Of a stretch of 64,000 nucleotides of DNA, positions 8,508-17,209 are shown piece after piece (positions within the stretch are counted from its first letter, which is position 1; each line of letters opens with the position of its first letter). Source of the DNA: Flavobacterium anhuiense (GTDB lineage Bacteria > Bacteroidota > Bacteroidia > Flavobacteriales > Flavobacteriaceae); the NCBI RefSeq assembly GCF_900101855.1, contig NZ_FMVC01000002.1, positions 163,328 to 227,327 on the forward strand, read 5' to 3'. Made by a program: the position numbers and the translations under genes. The notes below the pieces were generated by a model, which worked only from the letters and a program-made list of their open reading frames with translations, did not search any database and had not been told where the DNA came from.

Positions 8508-10379
8508 TTATTTCAATTCTAAAATCAGAGATTCTGATGGCTCAATTGAGATTTTAGCTTCTCCTTGCCCATTTTGCACTTTCAATACAAACGTTTTATC
8601 TTTGTACAATTGATCTTTTAAATGATATTCCCCATCTTTTAAATTCCATTTTGAAATGAGTGATGAAGGCACTTTTAAATCAAATTCGCTTCCTTTTTCA
8701 GAAGAGAAATTAGCAACTACAATCAGCTTTTGACTTTCAGACCAACGTGCGTAAGAATATAGCAAAGCATCATAATTTTCATTATTTTGACGGTTTACCG
8801 TTTGAATTTCTTCAAAATTTCCCATCAAAGCACTACTGTTAATAGTAAAATTCAATAATCGTTTGTAAAAATCACGAAGCTGTTTTTCAGATTCAGAAAG
8901 CTGACCTCCATCAAATTTACCGCCATTCATCCAGCGCTGATGGTTTGGAACTCCGATATAATCAAAAATCGATGTTCGGGAGCGTTTTCCAAAACCAGCA
9001 TCTTCATTTCCTGCCTCTCCTACTTCTTGTCCAAAATAAATCATTGTTGGCGAAGTGCTTATTGTTGCCGAAACCACCATTAAAGGCTTTCCTCTTTCTG
9101 GCGTTCCAGCAAATTCTGGACTTGCCAAACGCTGTTCGTCATGATTATCTAGAAAATGAAGCATATGATGCTCAATATCAGACATCCCGTTCTGGATTTT
9201 TGTCAACTCGTCTGGAGAAGATTTTCCACGAATAATATCTTTCAGTTTATCATAAGTTTCTACTTTATCGTACAGATAATCCATTTTTCCCAAACGGATA
9301 TAATTGCGATATTCATTCGGATTATAAACTTCTGCCAATAAAAATGCATTTGGATTTTTTATTTTAATGGATGAATTCATATAACTCCAGAATTCATATG
9401 GAACCATTTCGGCCATATCATAACGGAATCCGTCAACGCCTTTTGCTGTCCAGTATAATGCAATATCTCTAAATTTCTTCCAAGAATCAGGAACATCTTT
9501 ATCTTGCCAAAAAGCAAAATGCTCTTGATACGATTTCTGGTCAAAACCAGCAGGAAGTTCAGGAAAATCTTTGCTTCCATCTGGACGCACTCCATAATTT
9601 ACTTTTACCGTTTCGTACCAATCATTTTGATCCGGCTTAATTTTACGAGAGCCATTTCCTGTCCATTTTGCTGGATTCTCATCAAATTTTCCATCAATAA
9701 GCGGATTTTTCTCTCCGTTTAAAGGAATGTCTCCATCAGGAATTTCAAAATGCTGTTGCGGAATGTAATAGAAATTATTGTCTCGTTTGTATTCAACCGT
9801 AACATCATCATCTGCACCAAAATCTTTTACTCCTGCTGGATTTGATTTCCCTTCATATTTTCTCGCAATATGATTTGGGACAATATCTATAATCACTTTC
9901 AAACCTGCATTATGAGTTCGCTTAATTAAAGCCTCAAATTCTTCTAATCGTTTTGCAGGATTTACCGCCAAATCTGGATTTACATTATAATAATCTTTTA
10001 CGGCATAAGGAGAACCTGCACGACCTTTTACCACTTCTGGATCATCATTTGAAATTCCGTATGCCGTATAATCACGAACCAAAGCATGATGAGGAACTCC
10101 TGTGTACCAAATATAAGTAACACCCAAATCTTTTATTTCTTGAAGCGCTTTGTCTGTAAAATCATTAAATTTTCCCACTCCATTCTCCTCAATTGTTCCC
10201 CAAGGTTTGTTGGTTGTATTTTTATTTCCAAAAAGACGAGTAAAAACTTGATAGACTACAACTTTTTTTTCTGTTGCAGTTGGTTCGTTTGCTGTGCTCA
10301 TTTTTAAATCTTTTGTTTTACAGGCTGAAAATAGAACCGTTAATGTTATTCCGGCTGCGATTATTTTTTTACTTATCAT
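8508..10379 (-). CDS. Lipoprotein alpha-amylase family enzyme (GH13)
   Basis: The enzyme should cleave alpha-glucan or maltodextrin. The conserved GH13 regions are present: DIVPNH (region I), GFRYD with nucleophile D321, LLAEVYNP with acid/base E350, and FLDNHD with D414. The first 20 residues form a lipoprotein signal ending VLFSAC (Cys20), so the enzyme is attached to the envelope. The C-terminal part (about 520-623) looks like the usual beta-sandwich domain C. No susC/susD pair is nearby, so this is not a classic utilisation locus. Confidence 0.92.
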   Translation of the reverse strand: MISKKIIAAGITLTVLFSACKTKDLKMSTANEPTATEKKVVVYQVFTRLFGNKNTTNKPWGTIEENGVGKFNDFTDKALQEIKDLGVTYIWYTGVPHHALVRDYTAYGISNDDPEVVKGRAGSPYAVKDYYNVNPDLAVNPAKRLEEFEALIKRTHNAGLKVIIDIVPNHIARKYEGKSNPAGVKDFGADDDVTVEYKRDNNFYYIPQQHFEIPDGDIPLNGEKNPLIDGKFDENPAKWTGNGSRKIKPDQNDWYETVKVNYGVRPDGSKDFPELPAGFDQKSYQEHFAFWQDKDVPDSWKKFRDIALYWTAKGVDGFRYDMAEMVPYEFWSYMNSSIKIKNPNAFLLAEVYNPNEYRNYIRLGKMDYLYDKVETYDKLKDIIRGKSSPDELTKIQNGMSDIEHHMLHFLDNHDEQRLASPEFAGTPERGKPLMVVSATISTSPTMIYFGQEVGEAGNEDAGFGKRSRTSIFDYIGVPNHQRWMNGGKFDGGQLSESEKQLRDFYKRLLNFTINSSALMGNFEEIQTVNRQNNENYDALLYSYARWSESQKLIVVANFSSEKGSEFDLKVPSSLISKWNLKDGEYHLKDQLYKDKTFVLKVQNGQGEAKISIEPSESLILELK

Positions 10380-10659
10380 ATTTTGGGCTATTCTTAACTT
10401 ATCTCATTAGTTTGATTCAAAAAAAATTGAAACAATTTTCTAAAATAGGTCATTTTTTAAAACTCCGAAAACGATTTATCTAATTTACAATGTTTTCAGC
10501 TTAAAAAACAACTACTACAACGTGAGAGTTGGAGTTTTTGTTGAAAAATTAAATAGCACTTAAATCCTACTTTAGACTGTTAATGACTTATTATAAATTA
10601 ATCCTAATATCAGCCACAGGTTCTAACCTTTTTTATAAATTTGACAAAAATTTAATCAG
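10380..10659. other. Divergent intergenic region
   Basis: About 280 bases separate the amylase and the OstA-like gene, which are divergent. Only a likely -7 box for the latter (TAAATTTG at 10636-10643) stands out; no gene or RNA is seen. Confidence 0.5.
10636..10643 (+). promoter_or_regulatory. -7 box TAAATTTG before the OstA-like gene
   Basis: A perfect TAnnTTTG match 16 bases before the TTG start codon. No clear TTG lies at the expected -33 distance. Confidence 0.45.
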
Positions 10660-12336
10660 TTGAAGAAATCACTCTTTTTCATATTCTATTGTCTGTTTCT
10701 TAGCGTACAATTTATTTCTGCGCAGGCAAAAAAAACTGCACAAACCCCGAAAACAATCGTCATCGAGAATGCTGACTTTTCTGATGTGGATCAGGTTAAT
10801 GTGCCAGATGCGCTTTTACTTACCGGAAATGTAAAAGTAAACCATGATGGTGTAGTATTGACTTGCAACAAAGCCTATTTTTTTCAAAAAGAGAATTATC
10901 TAAAAGCATTCGGAAATGTACAATTAGTACAGGGAGATACCTTATTTCTGAATAGTAAATATGCTGAATATAGCGGTAATGCAAAAAAAGCCTTTGCTAC
11001 AGGAAATGCCGTTTTAACTTCACCAGATGCTACTTTGCAAACCGACACTATTAATTTTGATAGAAATGTTCAGGAAGCATTTTACAACACCAAAGGAACC
11101 ATTGTCAATAAAGACAATACTTTGGTAAGTAAATCTGGAAAGTATTTTGTGAAAGAAAAGAAATTTCAGTTTCTGACTGAAGTTACGATTACAAATCCAA
11201 AGTATGTAATAAAATCAAATCATTTGGATTATTACAGCAATTCGGGACATACCTATCTTCTTGGCCCTTCCACTATTACGAGCAAGGCTAATTATATTTA
11301 TACCGAAAAAGGTTTCTATGATACCAAGAAAAACTTAGCGCATTTTCTTCGAAAATCATACATAAAATACGATGACAGGCGTATAGAAGGCGATAGTTTG
11401 TTTTACAATCGAAATACTGAATTTGCTTCAGCAACACGAAATGTAAAAATTACCGACTCCATCAATAAAGGAATTGTAAAAGGCCATTATGCAGAGCTTT
11501 ACAAACTGAAAGACTCGATGTTTGTTACCAAAAGAGCTGTTGCAATTAATCTTGTTGAAAATGACTCGGTTTACATTCACGGACAAAAATTAATGGTTAC
11601 GGGAAAAGAAGGAGAAAGAATTTTGAGAGCATATAAAAATGTTCGCTTTTACAAAACAGATATGAGCGGTAAATGTGACTCTATACATTCTGATTCCAAA
11701 ATAGCCTTAACAAAATTGATCGGAAATCCAATTCTTTGGAATGGAGAAAACCAAATTACAGGAGACGTAATGCACTTGATTGGCGATAATAAAACAAGAA
11801 AAATTGACTCTCTAAAAGTACTGAACAATACTTTCGTCTTGTCCAAGGATACGCTCGGAACAGGATTCAATCAGGTCAAGGGACTCAATTTGTTTGGAAA
11901 ATTCAGGGATGGAAAACTTCATGATGTTGATGTCATCAAAAACACCGAAGTAATTTATTATATGCGGAATGACACCAATGAACTGATCGGAATCAATAAA
12001 AATGTCAGTAGTAAAATCAATATGATATTGGAAAACAATGCCATTGAAACGATTACGTTCTTCAACAAAGTTGACGGAGATATTTTCCCTGAAGATGAAC
12101 TTCCTGAAAATGCTAGAAAACTGCGAGGAATGAAATGGCGTGGTGACGAAAGAATAAAATCGAAAGACGATATTTTTACCGCAGAAGAAAACGAAGAAAA
12201 TGACAAATTGATTAAACAAGGAAAAGACGAAGAAGAAAAAGGCAAAAACATTCCGCTGAAAGTCAGAAAGGAAACTTTGAATTACGATAAGAAGAACCCT
12301 GCTGCTAAGACAGATACGAAAGCCAAAAGTAAGTAG
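10660..12336 (+). CDS. OstA/LptA-like LPS transport protein
   Basis: The 558-residue protein has a signal peptide (hydrophobic to about residue 20, SAQAKK after it) and long runs of short beta strands of the OstA type, for example LLTGNVKVNHDGVVLTC, YLKAFGNVQLVQGDTLFL and AFATGNAVLTSPDATLQTDT. In LptA this beta-jellyroll carries lipopolysaccharide across the periplasm; here it is likely a long Bacteroidota version. The C-terminus is Lys/Glu-rich. The start codon is TTG; no ATG fits the signal peptide better. It precedes the aminotransferase by about 200 bases of repeat-like sequence. Confidence 0.82.
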   Translation: MKKSLFFIFYCLFLSVQFISAQAKKTAQTPKTIVIENADFSDVDQVNVPDALLLTGNVKVNHDGVVLTCNKAYFFQKENYLKAFGNVQLVQGDTLFLNSKYAEYSGNAKKAFATGNAVLTSPDATLQTDTINFDRNVQEAFYNTKGTIVNKDNTLVSKSGKYFVKEKKFQFLTEVTITNPKYVIKSNHLDYYSNSGHTYLLGPSTITSKANYIYTEKGFYDTKKNLAHFLRKSYIKYDDRRIEGDSLFYNRNTEFASATRNVKITDSINKGIVKGHYAELYKLKDSMFVTKRAVAINLVENDSVYIHGQKLMVTGKEGERILRAYKNVRFYKTDMSGKCDSIHSDSKIALTKLIGNPILWNGENQITGDVMHLIGDNKTRKIDSLKVLNNTFVLSKDTLGTGFNQVKGLNLFGKFRDGKLHDVDVIKNTEVIYYMRNDTNELIGINKNVSSKINMILENNAIETITFFNKVDGDIFPEDELPENARKLRGMKWRGDERIKSKDDIFTAEENEENDKLIKQGKDEEEKGKNIPLKVRKETLNYDKKNPAAKTDTKAKSK

Positions 12337-12543
12337 TTTTCAGTCTCAGTGACAGTTTACAATTCTTTGCGATTGTTTAAACCACAAAGTTAACTTAAGC
12401 GTAAAGTTAAAAACCTTAGAACCTTAGAACCTCAGTAACTTTGCTACTTTGAACCAAAAAAGTTTTCAGTCACAGTCACAGTTTACAGTTAAAAACACAG
12501 AAGCTCAGAATCTTAGTATCTCAGCAAATTAGAAGCTAAAAAA
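12337..12543. repeat. Degenerate short-word repeat spacer
   Basis: The gap holds repeated words such as AACCTTAGAACC, CAGTCACAGTTTACA and CTCAGTAACTTTGCTACTTTG. The same vocabulary recurs near 63400 and in other gaps of the window. No gene is visible. Confidence 0.6.
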
Positions 12544-13737
12544 ATGAATCCAGATTTTATAAAATACCAAGCGCAAACCTCTCCTTACCCGCTCGGAATG
12601 GAAGTTTCGCATGCCATTGGCTCATACATTTACGATACAAACGATAAAAAATATTTAGATTTTGTTGCCGGAGTTTCAGCTTGTACTTTAGGACATCAGC
12701 ATCCGAGAGTCAATCAAGCTATAAAAGACCAGTTGGACAAATATTCGCATGTGATGGTTTACGGAGAATATTCTCAAAGTCCAGCCGTCCAATATTGCAA
12801 AATGATGGCTTCTCTGCTTCCAGAATCTTTAAATAAAACTTATTTGGTTAATTCAGGTACTGAAGCGATCGAAGGCTCTTTAAAATTAGCCAAACGCGTT
12901 ACAGGACGCAGCCAGCTTATTTCTTGCCACAACGCTTATCACGGAAACACAATGGGTTCTATGAGCGTTATGGGATTTGAAGAGCGAAAACAGGCTTTTA
13001 GACCTTTATTGCCAGACGTTGATTTTATTACTTTCAACAACGAAGAAGATTTACAAAAGATAACTACTCGAACAGCCGCGATTCTTTTAGAAACTATTCA
13101 AGGAGGTGCAGGTTTTATTCAGCCAGAAAATAACTTTTTGCAGAAAGTCCGCAAACGCTGCGATGAGGTTGGAGCATTAATGATTGTTGATGAAATCCAA
13201 CCAGGTTTTGGAAGAACGGGAAAACTTTTTGGTTTTCAAAATTATGATGTTGTTCCAGACATTGTGGTTATGGGTAAAGGAATGGGCGGCGGGATGCCGG
13301 TTGGCGCTTTTACCGCTTCTGCCGAAAAAATGGATCTTTTAACCGAAAACCCAAAATTAGGACATATAACCACTTTTGGAGGCCATCCTGTCATTGCGTC
13401 AGCTTGTCTCGCTACTTTGCAAGAATTAACTGAAACAAATTTAATGGCAGAAACACTAGAGAAGGAAAAACTCTTCAGATCGCTTTTGGTACATCCTTTG
13501 ATTACAGAAGTTAGAGGAAAAGGATTAATGCTTGCCGCCATGACAGAATCGGCAGACATTACAAACGAAGTCATTTTAACCTGTCAAGACAGAGGACTTA
13601 TTTTATTCTGGCTTTTATTTGAAGGATGCGCCATAAGAATTACACCTCCTTTGACCATTTCTGAGGACGAAATTAGAGAAGGATGCGCGATTATTTTAGA
13701 AGTGATGGATGAAATAATGAAGAAGAACAACAACTAA
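12544..13737 (+). CDS. Class III (PLP-dependent) aminotransferase
   Basis: This 397-residue fold-type I enzyme of the ornithine/acetylornithine aminotransferase class uses pyridoxal phosphate. It shows YLVNSGTEAIEGSLKLA for phosphate binding, IVDEIQPGFGRTG with the cofactor-contacting Asp, and the Schiff-base Lys in VVMGKGMGGG (K245). The substrate cannot be assigned: no arginine or lysine genes are adjacent, although it follows an OstA-like gene as in other flavobacterial genomes. Probably cytoplasmic. Confidence 0.9.
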   Translation: MNPDFIKYQAQTSPYPLGMEVSHAIGSYIYDTNDKKYLDFVAGVSACTLGHQHPRVNQAIKDQLDKYSHVMVYGEYSQSPAVQYCKMMASLLPESLNKTYLVNSGTEAIEGSLKLAKRVTGRSQLISCHNAYHGNTMGSMSVMGFEERKQAFRPLLPDVDFITFNNEEDLQKITTRTAAILLETIQGGAGFIQPENNFLQKVRKRCDEVGALMIVDEIQPGFGRTGKLFGFQNYDVVPDIVVMGKGMGGGMPVGAFTASAEKMDLLTENPKLGHITTFGGHPVIASACLATLQELTETNLMAETLEKEKLFRSLLVHPLITEVRGKGLMLAAMTESADITNEVILTCQDRGLILFWLLFEGCAIRITPPLTISEDEIREGCAIILEVMDEIMKKNNN

Positions 13738-13967
13738 ATATAAAAAATTATTTTGAGCGCTGTTTTTAATAAAATAGACAGGAATTAAAGCTCAATTTCT
13801 ATTTCTAAAAAGTCTTCCAATAGAAATAAAAAAATGACAAAACTAAAGCTAATCCCTTAAGAATAAAAGAGATTTCTTCCCAAAATAGAATAAAAAACGC
13901 CATATATTGTTAATTAAATTGTTCAAAACAATTAATTTCTTATCCTTACAGCGATTATATGGTTGCC

Positions 13968-13975
13968 TAAATTTA
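13968..13975 (+). promoter_or_regulatory. Possible -7 box for TPR-aroE
   Basis: TAAATTTA (TAnnTTTG with one mismatch) stands 28 bases before the TPR gene start. No clear -33 element. Confidence 0.3.
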
Positions 13976-14003
13976 TAACAGGCTAATTTCAAATATACGA
14001 AGT

Positions 14004-15398
14004 ATGCAATTAAGCAACGAAGAAGAAGATTATAACCTATCCCTATCCAAATTTGAGTCGATGTTAAAAACCAACAAAGTACTCTTTTTTGATTCTGAAG
14101 AATTCGAAGAAATAATTCTTCATTATTTAGACATAGGTAAGGCTAATTTAGCAAAAAAGGCCTTGAAACTTGCATTAGACCAGCATCCAAAATCTACAGG
14201 CTTAAAATTAGTACAAGTAGAAATGCTAGTTTATGATGACAAACTCGACATTGCTGAAAAGCTTTTGAATGAGTTATACGCAATTGAACCTAACAACGAG
14301 GAAATCTATATCCAAAAAGCCAATATCTGTTCCAAAAGAGATCAGCACGAAAAAGCAGTTGAACTGTTAAAAATTGCGCTTCAATATACTGATGATTATG
14401 CTGATGTGTATAATTTGATTGGAATGGAATATCTTTTTATGGATAATCTCGAGCTTGCAAAGGACAGTTTTATCAAATGTCTTGAAGAAGACTTAGAAGA
14501 TCAATCTGCTCTCTATAACGTAGTGTATTGTTTTGAGTTTTTAGATCAGAACCAAGAAGCTATTGTATATCTTAACGAATACATCAACAGAAATCCGTAC
14601 AGCGAAATTGCTTGGCATCAGCTAGGGCGTCTTCATTATGGCGTAAAAGAATACGAAAATGCCATTCGCGCATTTGATTATGCAACGCTGATTGATGATG
14701 AATTTTTAGGGGCTTTTATGGAAAAAGCGAAAGCTTATGAACGCCTTAAAAAATACAATGAAGCAATTGAAAGTTATAACAGAACCATCGAACTGGACGA
14801 TGCCACTTCGTATGCTCTGTTGCGAATTGGAAAATGTTACGAAAAACTTGGAAATTTAGCGAAAGCGATCCAATATTATAATCAAACTGTACATGAAGAT
14901 CCGCTTTTAGACAAAGGTTGGATTGCCATAACAGATTTTCATCTTCGCCAGAAAAACTATCAAAAAGCACTATTTTTTGTGAATAAAGCTTTGGCAATCG
15001 ACAATCAGAATCGTTTGTATTGGAAAAGATATGCTACGATAAACAAACAGATGAATTTCTTTGAAGAAGCCGAATTTGGTTTCAGAAAAGCAGTTGAATT
15101 TGGAGATTATGCATTAGACACTTGGTTATACTGGGTTGATATTCTTCAATTTTTAGGAGAATTTGAAACGGCTATTCAGACTTTATTGCAGGCGACAGAA
15201 TATTTCCCTGAAGAGAACGAAATCGAATACCGTTTGGCTGGATTATATTTTATGATTCAAGACAACACAAAAGCCAAATTTCATTTAAGCAATGGTTTAC
15301 GTCTAAACTTTGACAATTATATCTTAATAGAAGATTTGTTTCCAGTAGTTTGGACAAAAAAAACAGTAAAAAATTATATAGAAAAACATCGTAAATAA
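14004..15398 (+). CDS. Tetratricopeptide repeat protein
   Basis: The 464-residue protein consists almost wholly of TPR units, with typical turns such as EPNNEEIYIQKANIC, YADVYNLIGMEYLFMD, SEIAWHQLGRLHYGVKEYENAIRAF and ATSYALLRIGKCYEKLGNLAKAIQYYNQ. No signal peptide is present. TPR arrays bind other proteins; the partner is unknown. Its stop is two bases before the aroE start, so the two are almost certainly co-transcribed. Confidence 0.9.
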   Translation: MQLSNEEEDYNLSLSKFESMLKTNKVLFFDSEEFEEIILHYLDIGKANLAKKALKLALDQHPKSTGLKLVQVEMLVYDDKLDIAEKLLNELYAIEPNNEEIYIQKANICSKRDQHEKAVELLKIALQYTDDYADVYNLIGMEYLFMDNLELAKDSFIKCLEEDLEDQSALYNVVYCFEFLDQNQEAIVYLNEYINRNPYSEIAWHQLGRLHYGVKEYENAIRAFDYATLIDDEFLGAFMEKAKAYERLKKYNEAIESYNRTIELDDATSYALLRIGKCYEKLGNLAKAIQYYNQTVHEDPLLDKGWIAITDFHLRQKNYQKALFFVNKALAIDNQNRLYWKRYATINKQMNFFEEAEFGFRKAVEFGDYALDTWLYWVDILQFLGEFETAIQTLLQATEYFPEENEIEYRLAGLYFMIQDNTKAKFHLSNGLRLNFDNYILIEDLFPVVWTKKTVKNYIEKHRK

Positions 15399-15400
15399 GA

Positions 15401-16153
15401 ATGGTTGATATTTTATTAAGAAGACGTTTTGGATTATTAGGACGCAACATAAGCTACTCTTTTTCAAAAGGTTATTTTACAGAGAAATTTAATAATGAAG
15501 TTTTTGCTGGCAACAGCTATGAGAATTTTGACATTTCTGAGATTAATTACTTCGCAGAATTAATTAAAAACAATCCTGATTTAAAGGGATTAAATGTAAC
15601 TATTCCTTACAAAGAACAAGTTATTCCTTTCTTAGATAAACTATCAAAAAAAGCTGCTCTAATTGGCGCCGTGAATACTATTAAATTTACCAAAAGCGGT
15701 AAACTAAAAGGCTACAACACCGATTATTACGGATTCAAAAAGTCTTTAAAACCATTATTAGAGCCTCACCATAAAAAAGCTCTTATTCTAGGAACAGGTG
15801 GCGCTTCTAAAGGTGTTGCTTTTGCTTTGGACGAATTGGACATTCCGTACACTTTTGTTTCTAGAGAAGCAAAAGAAAACATTATTGATTATGATTTGAT
15901 CAACGCTACTACTTTTGATAATTTTCAAATTATAATTAATTGTACCCCAGTTGGAACAAGTCCGAATGTTGAAGCTTGTCCGAATTTGCCATATGAGTTT
16001 TTTACAGAAAAACATATTGCTTACGATTTAATCTATAATCCTGCAGAAACCACTTTTCTGCGAAAAGCAAAAGAAAAAGGTGCTTTAATTAAAAATGGAC
16101 ACGATATGCTTATTTTTCAGGCTGAAAAAGCTTGGAAAATCTGGAACAAATAA
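15401..16153 (+). CDS. aroE: Shikimate dehydrogenase
   Basis: AroE reduces 3-dehydroshikimate to shikimate with NADPH in aromatic amino acid synthesis. The 250-residue protein shows the shikimate-binding SYSFSKGYF motif near the N-terminus, GLNVTIPYKEQ with the catalytic Lys, GAVNTI, the Rossmann loop GTGGASKGV, and INCTPVGTSP. The N-terminus MVDILLRRRFGLLGR is slightly longer than usual; the ATG follows the TPR stop closely, which favours it. Confidence 0.95.
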   Translation: MVDILLRRRFGLLGRNISYSFSKGYFTEKFNNEVFAGNSYENFDISEINYFAELIKNNPDLKGLNVTIPYKEQVIPFLDKLSKKAALIGAVNTIKFTKSGKLKGYNTDYYGFKKSLKPLLEPHHKKALILGTGGASKGVAFALDELDIPYTFVSREAKENIIDYDLINATTFDNFQIIINCTPVGTSPNVEACPNLPYEFFTEKHIAYDLIYNPAETTFLRKAKEKGALIKNGHDMLIFQAEKAWKIWNK

Positions 16154-16207
16154 AGGTAAAATGTTAAAGTAATTTTCGTAAATTAGTCTACTCATTTGCA
16201 GACAGTT

Positions 16208-16960
16208 ATGAAGAAACAATTACTTTATTTTAGCATTTTTTTTCTTATTACAGTTCTTGCATCAGCCCAAGACGAAGATATAGACAGAAGCAATAGTCCG
16301 TTTGCTGAGCCTAGATATCATTACTTTTTGCAGACCATTCTATTATACAATGAATATTTAGACACTAAAAATGGTTCGTATAACACTACCAATCTACGTG
16401 TGTTACAGCCAATTGGCAACAAAGCGTGGAATCTGAGGTTTGATTTGCCTTTAATATCGACTAACTCTAACTCTATCAATCAAACTGGACTTGGCGACGT
16501 AAGCGCTGGGATTAGTTTTATCCCTTATTTTAAAAAGACCAGCGGAATTGGTCTTAGGACTCGTGTAATCTCAAATTCTGCTGCAGACCCAAGTTTTGGC
16601 ACAGGAAAATGGGTAGTAATTCCAGCCGGTATTTTTGCAAAATACTTCAATCAAAAGAAATTCTTATGGCTTGCGACTGTTGAACATTCCCAAAGTTTCG
16701 CGGGATCAAGCAATCGAAGTGATGTAAGCGTAACACTATTCGAAAACAACCTATTATGGTTTTTTGGCAAAAATTGGATTGCTACAGATGTAGCTTTTAG
16801 ATACAATTACGTTCTAGACGGCTTTCAAAATAATGCCTTTATGGAATTTGGCCGAAAAATCACCCCAACAAATTTAGTTTATGTGCATCCTAGCGTAGCA
16901 TTTGGAGGTGAAAAGTCATATAATTTTGGTATGGAAGTGGGGCTGTTGGTTTTGTTTTAA
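16208..16960 (+). CDS. Secreted/outer-membrane protein of unknown function
   Basis: I do not recognise a specific family. The product has a clear signal peptide (MKKQLLYFSIFFLITVLASA, then QDEDIDRS) and a body rich in alternating hydrophobic/polar strands with many Asn, Tyr and Phe, ending in ...GMEVGLLVLF, a hydrophobic C-terminal strand ending in Phe as in outer-membrane beta-barrels. The ATG used here gives a standard signal peptide; a TTG four codons upstream would add an unlikely MQTV. A barrel is an inference. Confidence 0.65.
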   Translation: MKKQLLYFSIFFLITVLASAQDEDIDRSNSPFAEPRYHYFLQTILLYNEYLDTKNGSYNTTNLRVLQPIGNKAWNLRFDLPLISTNSNSINQTGLGDVSAGISFIPYFKKTSGIGLRTRVISNSAADPSFGTGKWVVIPAGIFAKYFNQKKFLWLATVEHSQSFAGSSNRSDVSVTLFENNLLWFFGKNWIATDVAFRYNYVLDGFQNNAFMEFGRKITPTNLVYVHPSVAFGGEKSYNFGMEVGLLVLF

Positions 16961-17143
16961 TGTAAAACAAACTATCGATTCAGATTCGCTTTTTACGATT
17001 AATCTATTTTTTAATTAAAAAAATCGCAAAAATATTATTTCTAACTTATCAATTAAAACAGTAAAAATTAATATATCATACTGCTAAATTGAATTAAATA
17101 ATAAGAATTTCATCGCAAATTAGCGTATAAACAAAGGATTTAT

Positions 17144-17174
17144 TTTGTATTTAGAAACACCTTTACTATCTTTC
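17144..17174 (+). promoter_or_regulatory. Promoter for the DUF349 gene
   Basis: TTTG at 17144-17147 is followed after 19 bases by TATCTTTC, one base from the TAnnTTTG consensus. The spacing is the ideal one for Bacteroidota promoters and places the start of transcription about 30 bases before the ATG. Confidence 0.5.
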
Positions 17175-17209
17175 GCACTGTTTAAAATAAAAACCTTATA
17201 CATTTTAAG